Assembly (NCBI RefSeq): GCF_014697475.1
Contig: NZ_JACJRV010000038.1
Span: 1-62,859, forward strand
Direction: 5' to 3'
Length of the DNA stretch: 62,859 nt
DNA from: Nostoc sp. FACHB-152
GTDB taxonomy: Bacteria > Cyanobacteriota > Cyanobacteriia > Cyanobacteriales > Nostocaceae
The position numbers and the translations under genes are program-made. The first letter of the stretch is position 1. Every line of letters starts with the position of its first letter. The notes below the pieces were generated by a model. It worked only from the letters and a program-made list of their open reading frames with translations, did not search any database and was not told where the DNA came from. Shown piece by piece: positions 53,538 through 62,822 of this stretch.

Positions 53538-54392
53538 TCATGTGTTGTTTTCAGGAGTTAGTGCTACTTCTTTTAAAGAATAAGTTTTCCCATCTACCAA
53601 AGCATGGCACGTCTGGGTTACATAACCAGGACAAGTCAGTGTTAACACATAGTTGCCTAAAGAAAGATTGTCAAACCAGAACAACCCTTCTTGATTGCTG
53701 ATTACTGACTTTTCGGTTCCTTTAATAGCCACTTTTATTTCGCCAAGCGGCAAATTGGTGACTGCGTTTTTGACAATACCTGCAATGGAAACGCGATGTT
53801 GCGCTAGCACTGGGTTTTTGGTATTCTTCTGCTGTTGATTTTCAAGACTAATAATTCGCTCCCAAATCAAAGGTACTGAAGTTTTTTCGGCACCCAAAGG
53901 AGCGGTTACTGTCAGGTATAATGCTGGGCGCACAGGTAAATTGAGAGAATTCCATAAAGAGCCGACTTCAATAGGTGGTGAACTAGTAATAGTCATGGGT
54001 AACTGTCCATAACCGCATAGTTCAGCAGGTAAAAACTCTTCATTGAGATAGCCATGACGTAGTAATAAAGTCATTGCTTCAGTCAACAGATGATATTCAC
54101 TCAAAGCTGTACGATCCCAAGCTGTTAGCATCAGTGACACATCAAACCAAGTAGGTAATTGAGTTACTGTGGAAGTTGCTGTTCCTCCTTCTAAAAACAT
54201 TCGCTCTACCCGCCTACCAGTTTGTTGTAATTGATTCGATAAACGAATATCATACAAATACAAATTGATAGTTGGGACAAAATTGCTATTCGCTCTACTG
54301 CCAGGAAGGTTAAAATCAATTTGCTCCATACCGGTGAGAGAAGTTCCCCCAACTAAAATTTCGGCAAGAGTTTGTAGAAGGCTAATTAGCAT
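53538..54392 (-). CDS. DUF4255/Pvc16-type protein with carboxypeptidase-regulatory-like domain
   Basis: A 284-residue protein. Residues 1-195 are the DUF4255/Pvc16_N domain (MLISLLQTLAEILVGGTSLT; NLYLYDIRLSNQLQQTGRRV; YHLLTEAMTLLLRHGYLNEE). Residues about 205-280 are a small beta-sandwich of the carboxypeptidase regulatory type (VSIAGIVKNAVTNLPLGEIK; DNLSLGNYVLTLTCPGY). It is the first gene of the reverse tail operon, directly before the sheath. It is likely the distal cap of sheath or tube, with the sandwich domain exposed at the tail end for contacts. The shorter DUF4255 protein at 38937 lacks this domain. Confidence 0.9.
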   Translation of the reverse strand: MLISLLQTLAEILVGGTSLTGMEQIDFNLPGSRANSNFVPTINLYLYDIRLSNQLQQTGRRVERMFLEGGTATSTVTQLPTWFDVSLMLTAWDRTALSEYHLLTEAMTLLLRHGYLNEEFLPAELCGYGQLPMTITSSPPIEVGSLWNSLNLPVRPALYLTVTAPLGAEKTSVPLIWERIISLENQQQKNTKNPVLAQHRVSIAGIVKNAVTNLPLGEIKVAIKGTEKSVISNQEGLFWFDNLSLGNYVLTLTCPGYVTQTCHALVDGKTYSLKEVALTPENNT

Positions 54393-54639
54393 AGAGCAAG
54401 TAAGTGAATCTATTTATATACAGACTAAAAGTAAATTCTGGAAATGATAATTGAACTTTCGTCGAAATTATTCGCTTTGAATAAATAATTCTCGTCCCTA
54501 AGCCATGCTAGATAAGGGTTTTGAGAATATATAACATCTGAAAATAAAGAGTAATATTTGCAAATATTCTATGTATAAGTAATATTATTTTAATCAAAAA
54601 GTCATATAGATAAACTTATCGTCAGGGTGCTATGCGCCT

Positions 54640-57600
54640 TTACGAAAGATGTGAAAGATATTTAGCGATTTCTGCAACTAACTGTTTTAAACTTACAGGC
54701 TTTGACATATAACTATCTACGCCAACAGCCATGATTTGTTCTTTATCCGATCGCATGGCAAAAGAAGTGAGGGCGATAATTGGGATATGGGCAATGTCTG
54801 CGTCGGCGCGAATTTGGCGAGTTGCTTCTAAGCCATCCATTTCCGGCATTTGTACATCCATTAAAATTAACTGTGGTCGCTGGGTTTTGGCAATTTCTAC
54901 TGCTTCTTCTCCATTATTAGCTAGTACAATTCGATAGCCATAAGCTTCTAAATATTGTGTAATAGTTAAGACATTAGCTTCGTTATCTTCTGCTAGGAGA
55001 ATCAATGGTGCAGAAGAGATATTTCCACTCTCTACAAGTTCTCTAGTCTCAATTTCAGTTTCTTCTACAACTTCTCTAATTTGTCTTTCCGGTTCTTTGC
55101 AGGGAAGCGTAACTGTAAATCTGCTACCTTGATTAACCTCACTCTCAACAGATATACTACCGCCATGTAGTTCGGCAATTCGCTTGACTAATGATAGCCC
55201 TAAGCCAGTACCAGCATAACGACGAGTATAAGTATTTTCTACTTGAACGAAGGGTTGAAATAAATTTGACAAATTCTCTGGCGTAATTCCAATGCCAGTA
55301 TCTACTACACTAAATTGAATTGTCTTAAGTTGATTAGTGATTGCATCTATTTGAGTTGTAACTTCTAGCCTCACTTCGCCATTATCAGGGGTAAACTTCA
55401 CAGCATTACTCAACAAATTGATCAGTAATTGCCGTATTCGTCGCTCATCGACTTGAATTTTGTTGATATTTTCAGGTATTTGGACATTGAGGCGAATATT
55501 TTTCTTGAATGCTTGCTGTTTAACAAAGGTGAGGCTAGATTCACATAATCCTTGTACAGAGGTAGGTGACAGTTCTAATTCCATCTTGCCAGATTCAATT
55601 TTGGCAAGGTCGAGAATATCATTGATGAGTTCTAGTAGATGCTTACCGCTACGTTCTAGAGTTTTGAGAGACTTGTGTTGTTCTTCTGTTACTGGGCCAC
55701 AGACTTCATCTTGCAGTGCTTCTGTAATTCCTAAAATGGCGTTGAGAGGAGTGCGTAATTCATGGCTCATATTTGCCAAGAATGCGCTTTTGGCTAGGTT
55801 GGCGACTTCCGCCGCTTCTTTGGCTTGGCGTAAAGCTACTTCTGCGCGTTGGCGATCGCAAACTTCCAGCGTTAATGCTACAAAGTCAGTAATTGAGCCA
55901 GCGAAATTTTGTTCAATTAATGTCCACTGGCGAGTAATACCAACCTGTTCGTTAAACACCATTCCCACGACTTCACCTCCAACCCAGATTGGTGCATCCA
56001 TCAGCGAAACAATATTGTTTGGTTCTAATTGTTCATACCAAAATTCCTGTACTCGTGCATCGTTACGAGTGTCATTAACAGTAATTGTTCTGCTACTGGC
56101 TACGGCTGCAAAATACATAGGATACTCTGCTCGGCTACGTTCCTGTCCTGCGGAATGTCTATTATGGCTACGTTCGTAGAGATCTACGCATTGGAGTTTG
56201 CTGCGATCACTACTATAAAGCCAGATGCTAACTCTTTCTACTTCTAAAGCTTGGGCAGCTTTCTCTGTAATAATATGAAACGCTGTTTCTAAATCCCCTT
56301 CAGAGATTGACCGATGCTTGGCTAGTTCTGCTAATGCCTGACTATGCTGGCTTAGTTGTTGTTCATTTTGAATACGCTCAAAAATTTCTTGTTGTAATTC
56401 TTGCGTTCGCTGTTCCACTCGCATCTCTAATTCTTCAAAAGATGCTCGTAACTGCCCAGACATTTGGTTAAAAGATTGACCCAAAACCTCCAGTTCGGCA
56501 ATACCTTCTACAAAAACTACTGATTCTGTCTCGTTGGTAACACTGCCAGATGTAGCCGTTCCTGCCAAAGTTTTGGCGGCTTTACTCAAGCGGAGAACGG
56601 GTTTAGCAATCCAACGAGTTGTTAAAATACCTAATACCGTAGCTAATAAGAAGGCTGCCAAGCAGAGGAGAATTGTAATTTGCGTGTGGCGGTTAATTTG
56701 TCCCATGAAGTCACTTTCTGGGATAACTACTGCAATCAACCAATTGATATTTGTTTCAGTATTAAACGGCTCAATTTCTATGAATTGGCGTTGCCCTGCA
56801 ATCGAAAATTCTAATTCCTGTAAACGATGGATTTGATGTAAGTTGCGAAATTTGCTGGCTAAATATTTTGATGTGGCTTGAGTTAAAGAATTACTACTTT
56901 GGGTTGCAGCCAGTCTGACAGTTCTACCATCTTTGACAAGAAAGGGTTGCTCTCCTGTGGAGGAAGCTACTAGAAATCCTGTGCGATCAATAATAAAAAT
57001 TTGTCCTGATTTACCTACTCTGAAGTTTCTTAAATGCTTACCAATATCTGATAAATGGATCATTGTATTATTAACTCCCAAGAGCTTACCTTGAGAATTG
57101 TAAATAGGTACGGAGGCACTAATCTGGAGGTTTTTTTCTGTTAAAGGAGCGTAGATTTGACTAAAACTAAATTGCTTTTGCTGTACTGCTGTTTGATAAA
57201 AAGGGCGCGATCGCGGGTCGAAATTTTTGATTACTTCTGGTAATTGAGTGCGTTTACCTTTGCTATCAATTTTATAGCTATAAAGGTTATAATTACTTAA
57301 CCTTCCCGATTTGCTGATTAAAAATTCATCATTATTCAGCTTCTCTACAAATAAATATTCTTTTTGTTGATTACTAACGGCGATACTAACAGATGAGGGA
57401 AAAAGTTCTAATTGCTGCATTAGGTATGGTTCCCAAGCAGTAATATCCTGCATATTTAACAGTCCAAACTGCAAGGCGTTTTTGTTGCCATTTAATACCT
57501 GATGGGGAGTAGATAAAAAAGTCTGTAAGTCTTGTCTAACTTGGTTGGCAATTACTTGGCGTAACTCGCTGGTTACTGTATTTACTGCTTTCTGTCCATT

Positions 57601-57732
57601 GCGGAAAGACAAGTATCCTGTTAACCCTACTGCTAGCGAGATTTGTAAAAGAAATGGGACGACCAAAACACGGCTGAGTGGGACATTCTTCACTAAGCCT
57701 GAAAGCCAATTTTGCCCATGATTTTGATTCAT
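54640..57732 (-). CDS. Hybrid sensor histidine kinase (dCache-HAMP-GAF-HisKA-HATPase-REC)
   Basis: A 1030-residue membrane kinase. TM1 is at about 20-40, an extracytoplasmic double-Cache sensor at about 45-350 (SRPFYQTAVQQKQFSFSQIY; IFIIDRTGFLVAS), TM2 at about 355-378, HAMP, coiled coil, GAF (about 475-630), HisKA with H657 in MSHELRTPLNA, HATPase with VVDTGIGI and GTGLGLSLVKRI, and a C-terminal receiver with D959 in LILMDVQMPEMDG. Its ATG overlaps the stop of the NB-ARC/WD40 gene by 4 bases (ATGA), so the two are translationally coupled. It should sense a small extracellular molecule. A link to the CIS next door is possible but not shown. Confidence 0.95.
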   Translation of the reverse strand: MNQNHGQNWLSGLVKNVPLSRVLVVPFLLQISLAVGLTGYLSFRNGQKAVNTVTSELRQVIANQVRQDLQTFLSTPHQVLNGNKNALQFGLLNMQDITAWEPYLMQQLELFPSSVSIAVSNQQKEYLFVEKLNNDEFLISKSGRLSNYNLYSYKIDSKGKRTQLPEVIKNFDPRSRPFYQTAVQQKQFSFSQIYAPLTEKNLQISASVPIYNSQGKLLGVNNTMIHLSDIGKHLRNFRVGKSGQIFIIDRTGFLVASSTGEQPFLVKDGRTVRLAATQSSNSLTQATSKYLASKFRNLHQIHRLQELEFSIAGQRQFIEIEPFNTETNINWLIAVVIPESDFMGQINRHTQITILLCLAAFLLATVLGILTTRWIAKPVLRLSKAAKTLAGTATSGSVTNETESVVFVEGIAELEVLGQSFNQMSGQLRASFEELEMRVEQRTQELQQEIFERIQNEQQLSQHSQALAELAKHRSISEGDLETAFHIITEKAAQALEVERVSIWLYSSDRSKLQCVDLYERSHNRHSAGQERSRAEYPMYFAAVASSRTITVNDTRNDARVQEFWYEQLEPNNIVSLMDAPIWVGGEVVGMVFNEQVGITRQWTLIEQNFAGSITDFVALTLEVCDRQRAEVALRQAKEAAEVANLAKSAFLANMSHELRTPLNAILGITEALQDEVCGPVTEEQHKSLKTLERSGKHLLELINDILDLAKIESGKMELELSPTSVQGLCESSLTFVKQQAFKKNIRLNVQIPENINKIQVDERRIRQLLINLLSNAVKFTPDNGEVRLEVTTQIDAITNQLKTIQFSVVDTGIGITPENLSNLFQPFVQVENTYTRRYAGTGLGLSLVKRIAELHGGSISVESEVNQGSRFTVTLPCKEPERQIREVVEETEIETRELVESGNISSAPLILLAEDNEANVLTITQYLEAYGYRIVLANNGEEAVEIAKTQRPQLILMDVQMPEMDGLEATRQIRADADIAHIPIIALTSFAMRSDKEQIMAVGVDSYMSKPVSLKQLVAEIAKYLSHLS

Positions 57733-60700
57733 TTGCTGACTGCTCCCAATGCTTTGAGTGTTACGCTTTGTGCCTGGGTTAAACCGTTTGCTCCTGTAAT
57801 ATTCATCCCCTCGTAGGGTCTATCTGCTCTCAGGATTTGTACACTCTCACCAGTATGGATACTCCATAGTCTGATTGTTTCGTCTGCACTGCTACTGACT
57901 AAGGTTTCTCTATCTGGGCTAAAAGCTACACACAATACTTGGCTACTATGTCCACGCCATGTTTTTAAACATTTACCTGTACTTACAGCCCAAAGTTTTA
58001 GGGTATGGTCAGCACTACCACTCGCCAGGGTTTGTCCGTCGTGGCTAAAACTGATTGATAAGACTTGATTGGTATGTTCTTGCAGAGTTTGCAGATTATT
58101 TCCTGTCTGCACATCCCAAAGTTTAATGGTGTGGTCAGCACTACCACTTGCCAGGATGCGCCCATCTGAACTAAAAGCTACAGATAATACTGAATTTGTG
58201 TGTCCTCGTAAAATTTGCAGACATTCTCCAGTTCTCAAGTTCCAAATTCTAATGCTTTGGTCAGCACTAGCTGTAGCGAGAATTTGCCCATCTGGACTGA
58301 AAGCCACGGAAAAGACTGTATTTGTATGTCCTGAGAAAATATCAAGACATTCGCCTGTTTCTCCATCCCAAATTCTGACAGTTTGATCGCTGCTCGCACT
58401 AGCAAGGATTTGACCATTAGGGCTAAAAGCTACTGAAGTGACTGTTTCTTGATGTTCGTCCAAGGTTTTTAGACATTGCCCAGTTTCTATGTCCCAGAGT
58501 TTTATACTTCGGTCAGCACTACCACTGACAAGAGTTGGTTGATGGGGATGAAGTGCGATCGCTAAAATATGATTTGTATGCCCTGTCAATACTCTAATAC
58601 ATTGCCCTGTAGCAGTATCCCACAGTCGGATTGCTTGGTCATGGCTACCACTGACCAGGATTCGACCAGTGTGAATAAAACTCACAGCTGATATTTGGTT
58701 TGTATATCCTTGTAATGTTCTGATACATTGCCCTGTAGCAGTATCCCACAGTCGGATTACTTGGTCGTCTCCCCCACTAGCTAAAACTGCACTATCAGCA
58801 TTAAATATTACCGTTCGCACACAGTTTTCATGACCTGACAAAACTCGCAGACACTTTCTGGTCGGAACATCCCATAGCCTGATAGTTTGATCGGCACTGC
58901 CACTAGTAATAATTAATCCATCAGAACTAAAATTTACTGATAAAATCGAGCCACTATGTCCTAATAAAGTGCTAAGACATTGCCCTGTTTCTGTATCCCA
59001 AAGTTTGATTGTTTGGTCATCGCTACCACTGGCTAAAATTCTTTTGTCACTCCAAGCGAGACATTGGATATTTTCACGATGACCATAGAAACTATGCAGA
59101 CATTCTCCTGTCTGTGCGTTCCATAACCTGATGGGTTCATCGCCTCCAGCTGTCGCTAGTAGTTCGCCATCGTGACTTAAGGCTACAACCTGAATCTGAT
59201 TGGTTTGGTCTTGTAAAGTTGCTAGAGATTTTCCGGTGGACAAATCCCATAAACTCACAGTTTGATTTCTCCCACGACTGACGAGAATGCTACCTGTGGC
59301 AGTACAAGCGATCGCTAAAACTTGGCTAGTATAACGTTGTATGGTTCTGACAGTTTGCCCAGTATTGATATCCCAAAATTGGATGGTTTGGTCGGTGCTA
59401 TGACTGATGAGAGTTTGACCATCAGAACTAAAACATAGAGATTTTATCGCCAGAGCGTTACCTTTCAAAGTCAAGTGCAGTTGACCATCTGTAACCCGCC
59501 ATAAATTCACATCGCCTTGATCATCACCCGTTGCCAACAATTCTCCATCGGGGCTGAATGCTGCTGCTAAAACGCTACCAAAAATTTGCCTGAAAACGGA
59601 TTTCGAGAAATGAGCGTTAGTAAAGTTGACACGGTGTAAATTGATGCTTCTCAGGTCAGCTTGCCAAATTGGTAGATAGGAAAAGTCGTAGTCACTTAAG
59701 TCAATTTCTAAATGATGCAATAGATTCAGAATATTCCCTGCTAAATAACCCGACTCTAGAGATGCTTGCTCACGCTGCGTAGCTAAAATTTGCATTAATT
59801 GTTGGGCGATCGCTTTTTTGCTACCCAGTTGACGCAATAAATCTGCAATTAGGGGTTTGATAATTAAACGTATTTGTGCATCTTTGACATAATCTTTTGC
59901 GGTTGCTTTCAGCAGGACGTGGGTTATTTGTAGGGGCGCATAGATGTGGGTTGCGACATTGTTTCTACCTGCAACAATTTCCGCGGACATTTGTTCAACA
60001 AACCGCTCTGTCACATACTCCATAATCACGGGTTGTTGCGTAAACCCGATGATGCTTTGTTCCATCAAAGAACGCCGGAGAATTGATTCTACCGCTTCTA
60101 GGAGTTGGTGTTTAAGTAACTGAGGATAAATATCATCTTCCAATTCATATAACGAAATGCCTTCACGGTTAATCGCTAACCAATACATCACGCTTTTTTC
60201 AGTTTCAGTCAGGCGTTCAAATTGCTGATTGAGTAATGCGCGGATGCTATTAAAACTGGAAATCCCCGTTGCTAGAAATGCTGCAACATCACCAGAAAAT
60301 AAATCTTTAATTGCGGTGGCGACAATTTTTAAAGCCAGGGGATTACCACTGTATAGTTCAATTAATTGCTGACTTTCCTGCTCGGATACAGACAAACCCT
60401 TGATTGTCAGGATTTCTTGAGCGTCGTTATTTAAACCTGTTAATTGTAGCGATCGCACAGGTAAAATGTCTCCAGCTAAAGCCGCAATTTCATCAGGCTT
60501 TTCCCGACTGGTGATTAAAACACAGCTTTGGTGTGCAACTTCGCCTACACGCCGCAATAGTTCGCCATACCCCTCATACTCTGCCAGAAAATTACCTGCA
60601 TAGCTGCCATCTTGCATCAAAGTTTCTAGATTATCTAACACTAACAAACAGCGATGCTGACGCAGATATTCTATCAACTTAGAGATTTTACCTGCGGTTG

Positions 60701-61376
60701 TACTTGGTAATTCTGTAGTCTGCTGTGAAGATAAAACTTTTAGTACATCGTCTAGCAAATCTGGTAAAAGAGGCGCATTTCTGAGACTCCGCCATACTAA
60801 AAACTCAAACTGGTATTGAATTTCCTCCGCCAGTTTAGTTACCAAGGTTGTCTTACCAATTCCACCATTACCTAAAAGCGCAACCAACCGACAGCGATTT
60901 TCCAACACCCATTTTTTCAAGGTAGATATCTCTGCTGAACGCCCACAGAACAAAGTAACATCAACAGCTTCCCCCCAGTCTGTCAGCCCTGCTGAGGTAG
61001 TAATTCCTTCCCCTACTCCCCTGCTCCCGCGCTCCTCTGCTCCTCTGCTCCCCTGCTCCCCTGCTCCCGCGCTCTTCCCCTCCTCAACTGCTAACTCCAG
61101 AACTCGCCTCGCACCTGTGTAATCTTCCAGTTCTAGTTGTAAATTTACCGCTTTAAATACAAGCGCGATCGAATCCTTGTCAACGCCTTGACACCGCAAA
61201 ATCTTGCGAATTGTAGCAGGATGCAAACCCTGTCCTTCAACCAATTGAGAACGCCGCACTAATTCTTGAACAGCATAGCGTTCTATTTCTAGCTGAAGCA
61301 TCCGATTTTGCAGTTTTGCTTGTCCTGCGGGACTTAGCACTACTCCTCGACTTCGCTGTCCTGTAGGCAAATCCAT
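57729..61376 (-). CDS. NB-ARC ATPase with 14 WD40 repeats
   Basis: A 1215-residue STAND-type protein. Residues 1-100 form an N-terminal helical, HTH-like domain typical of cyanobacterial NB-ARC proteins (LQLEIERYAVQELVRRSQLV). The linker at about 100-125 is coded by a simple repeat. NB-ARC follows with P-loop LLGNGGIGKTTL near 167-178, Walker B CLLVLDNLETL and the GNPLALKIVA motif; then a helical region and a short pentapeptide-like patch. From about 600 come 14 WD40 blades, each ending LWD or IWD, enough for two seven-bladed propellers. STAND proteins switch by nucleotide-driven oligomerisation after the propeller binds its ligand. Coupled by a 4-base overlap to the hybrid kinase. Confidence 0.95.
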   Translation of the reverse strand: MDLPTGQRSRGVVLSPAGQAKLQNRMLQLEIERYAVQELVRRSQLVEGQGLHPATIRKILRCQGVDKDSIALVFKAVNLQLELEDYTGARRVLELAVEEGKSAGAGEQGSRGAEERGSRGVGEGITTSAGLTDWGEAVDVTLFCGRSAEISTLKKWVLENRCRLVALLGNGGIGKTTLVTKLAEEIQYQFEFLVWRSLRNAPLLPDLLDDVLKVLSSQQTTELPSTTAGKISKLIEYLRQHRCLLVLDNLETLMQDGSYAGNFLAEYEGYGELLRRVGEVAHQSCVLITSREKPDEIAALAGDILPVRSLQLTGLNNDAQEILTIKGLSVSEQESQQLIELYSGNPLALKIVATAIKDLFSGDVAAFLATGISSFNSIRALLNQQFERLTETEKSVMYWLAINREGISLYELEDDIYPQLLKHQLLEAVESILRRSLMEQSIIGFTQQPVIMEYVTERFVEQMSAEIVAGRNNVATHIYAPLQITHVLLKATAKDYVKDAQIRLIIKPLIADLLRQLGSKKAIAQQLMQILATQREQASLESGYLAGNILNLLHHLEIDLSDYDFSYLPIWQADLRSINLHRVNFTNAHFSKSVFRQIFGSVLAAAFSPDGELLATGDDQGDVNLWRVTDGQLHLTLKGNALAIKSLCFSSDGQTLISHSTDQTIQFWDINTGQTVRTIQRYTSQVLAIACTATGSILVSRGRNQTVSLWDLSTGKSLATLQDQTNQIQVVALSHDGELLATAGGDEPIRLWNAQTGECLHSFYGHRENIQCLAWSDKRILASGSDDQTIKLWDTETGQCLSTLLGHSGSILSVNFSSDGLIITSGSADQTIRLWDVPTRKCLRVLSGHENCVRTVIFNADSAVLASGGDDQVIRLWDTATGQCIRTLQGYTNQISAVSFIHTGRILVSGSHDQAIRLWDTATGQCIRVLTGHTNHILAIALHPHQPTLVSGSADRSIKLWDIETGQCLKTLDEHQETVTSVAFSPNGQILASASSDQTVRIWDGETGECLDIFSGHTNTVFSVAFSPDGQILATASADQSIRIWNLRTGECLQILRGHTNSVLSVAFSSDGRILASGSADHTIKLWDVQTGNNLQTLQEHTNQVLSISFSHDGQTLASGSADHTLKLWAVSTGKCLKTWRGHSSQVLCVAFSPDRETLVSSSADETIRLWSIHTGESVQILRADRPYEGMNITGANGLTQAQSVTLKALGAVSK
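61013..61079. repeat. Heptamer-type simple repeat within NB-ARC gene
   Basis: Tandem copies of the words CTCCCCTG and CTCCTCTG, on the minus strand GGGGAGCA-like heptamers, lie inside the coding frame between the N-terminal domain and NB-ARC. They encode a Gly/Ser/Arg/Glu linker (GEQGSRGAEERGSRG). Such short tandem heptamers are typical of Nostoc genomes and are usually intergenic. Confidence 0.75.
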
Positions 61377-61457
61377 TGCTCATACTCAGTCGGGACAAAT
61401 GCAATATATCACTTCTTTGCAAAAGACAGATAGGGGTTTACAGATGTACGCTCTACA

Positions 61458-61838
61458 TTAATTCCCAGTTAAGCTGATTAGCAAACCTAAAAGTACAATA
61501 ATTGTTACAGTGATATACAAACTATCTCGCTGTCTGATAAAAGCGAGTAGAGAAAAGGCGACTCTAGCAACAGGTGTAATTATTAATAACAATAATCCTA
61601 GTTGAATAATACTACGACGACCAGAAAAAGCTGTTGTGGCAACTCCTTCAGGACTCCTTAGATCTGGGGGTTCACCGTGAAAAATTTGATAATTAGGAAC
61701 CTCACTACCATGATGAATTAAGTATAAAAAACCGCCAATAAAAACTAGAGTAGTAGATATAATTACCCCATATCGTAGTAGCTTACCAACTAATATTTCA
61801 AATCGTCTTTCGCTCAAGCTTCGTCTGGTGTTCAACAT
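61458..61838 (-). CDS. DUF1634 membrane protein
   Basis: A 126-residue protein with three predicted membrane helices (LLRYGVIISTTLVFIGGFLY; SIIQLGLLLLIITPVARVAF; ITVTIIVLLGLLISL), typical of DUF1634. The ribosome site GGGAGAG lies in the last codons of the TauE/SafE gene, whose stop is 1 base before this ATG, so translation is coupled. DUF1634 genes commonly neighbour TauE/SafE permeases, and the product may be an accessory subunit. Confidence 0.88.
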   Translation of the reverse strand: MLNTRRSLSERRFEILVGKLLRYGVIISTTLVFIGGFLYLIHHGSEVPNYQIFHGEPPDLRSPEGVATTAFSGRRSIIQLGLLLLIITPVARVAFSLLAFIRQRDSLYITVTIIVLLGLLISLTGN

Positions 61839-61839
61839 C

Positions 61840-62676
61840 TTATACTCTCCCAGCTAACCCGTTATAAATCATTTGTATGCCTAAGAGCGAAATTACTAAA
61901 CTAAAAATCGTTCTTAAAACTCCTACCTTGGCTCTAACTAATACTTTTGCTCCTAATAATGCGCCTAATATTACACCCAACATTACAGGCATTGCTAAAC
62001 CAGGATCAATGTAACCTCGTTTTAAATACACTCCTGCACTAGCGGCGGCTGTCACCCCAATCATAAAATTGCTGGTAGTGGTAGAAACTTTAAAGGGAAT
62101 CTGCATAAATTGATCCATTGCTAATACTTTGAGTGCGCCAGAACCAATACCCAACAAACCCGAAAGCATCCCAGCAACAAACATCAGACTAAAACCCGCT
62201 CTGACAGCACGGACGTTATAAGCTTGTTCCCCTTCGGAAGTTGGGTAAGTGCTATTTAAGCGCAAACGAGTTGCTAAAGAATCAGGAGGTTGGTCTTGTT
62301 GGTGTTCTGGGTGGGGTAGATATGAAAGATAGGCACTGTAAAGTAAGATAACGCCAAACACCACCGCTATGATTTTAGTAGGAGTGTAGGCAGCAATGAT
62401 AGCACCTGCGATCGCGCCAAATGTAGTAGCAACTTCCAAAAACATTCCCAAGCGCAGATTTGTATAACCTTCTTTGACATAAGCAGAAGCCGCACCCGAA
62501 GATGTTGCAATTACAGAGACTAAAGATGCACCAATAGCGTAACGAATATCAACGTGAAATACTAAAGTTAAGAGGGGAACCAGAACTACTCCACCGCCTA
62601 AACCTGTTAACGCTCCCAAAAATCCCGCACTAGCAGAACCCAGCCAAACTAATAAGGTAAATTCTAGAATATTCAA
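61840..62676 (-). CDS. TauE/SafE-family sulfite/organosulfur exporter
   Basis: A 278-residue permease of the TauE/SafE (DUF81) family with about eight membrane helices. The two family half-repeats start GFLGALTGLGGGVVLVPLLT and GMLSGLLGIGSGALKVLAMD. A hydrophilic loop at about residues 120-150 is slightly long for the family. Members export sulfite, sulfoacetate or similar anions, or act in other sulfur transport; the actual substrate is not evident. It forms a two-gene operon with the DUF1634 gene. Confidence 0.92.
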   Translation of the reverse strand: MNILEFTLLVWLGSASAGFLGALTGLGGGVVLVPLLTLVFHVDIRYAIGASLVSVIATSSGAASAYVKEGYTNLRLGMFLEVATTFGAIAGAIIAAYTPTKIIAVVFGVILLYSAYLSYLPHPEHQQDQPPDSLATRLRLNSTYPTSEGEQAYNVRAVRAGFSLMFVAGMLSGLLGIGSGALKVLAMDQFMQIPFKVSTTTSNFMIGVTAAASAGVYLKRGYIDPGLAMPVMLGVILGALLGAKVLVRAKVGVLRTIFSLVISLLGIQMIYNGLAGRV

Positions 62677-62730
62677 GCAATATCACCTTCTTGATTAGGG
62701 ATAAATTAAACCGTATTCGGAAATTGAGTG

Positions 62731-62752
62731 GGGTCGTACATCTGTACGACCC
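62731..62752. repeat. Dispersed inverted repeat near right edge
   Basis: GGGTCGTACA-TC-TGTACGACCC, a perfect palindrome, upstream of the TauE/SafE gene. A decayed copy at about 61432-61457 (AGGGGTTTACAGATGTACGC) lies between the DUF1634 stop and the NB-ARC start. Confidence 0.8.
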
Positions 62753-62784
62753 TATTTAACGTGAGTTCGACGGATGCTAAAAAC

Positions 62785-62822
62785 CCCTCTCCAAACCTCT
62801 CCCCTGCAAGGAGAGAGGCTTT
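62785..62822. repeat. CCTCTCC-type intergenic repeat at right end
   Basis: AACCCCTCTCCAAACCTCTC followed by CCCTGCAAGGAGAGAGG; the arms CCTCTCC and GGAGAGAGG can pair. It is a common dispersed element in Nostoc-type genomes. No gene is seen in the last 180 bases. Confidence 0.6.

Noticed and set aside
13114-54392. Prophage (myovirus) interpretation of the tail genes
   Set aside because: No capsid, portal, terminase, integrase or lysis genes; an Afp15-like AAA+ ATPase, Pvc16/DUF4255 proteins and a DUF4157 protein are present instead.
13114-54392. Type VI secretion system
   Set aside because: There is one full-length sheath protein, not a TssB/TssC pair, and TssJ, TssL, TssM and ClpV are absent.
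55460-56179. 239-residue plus-strand ORF
   Set aside because: It lies wholly opposite the GAF-HisKA part of the hybrid kinase, has no ribosome site and no recognisable domain.
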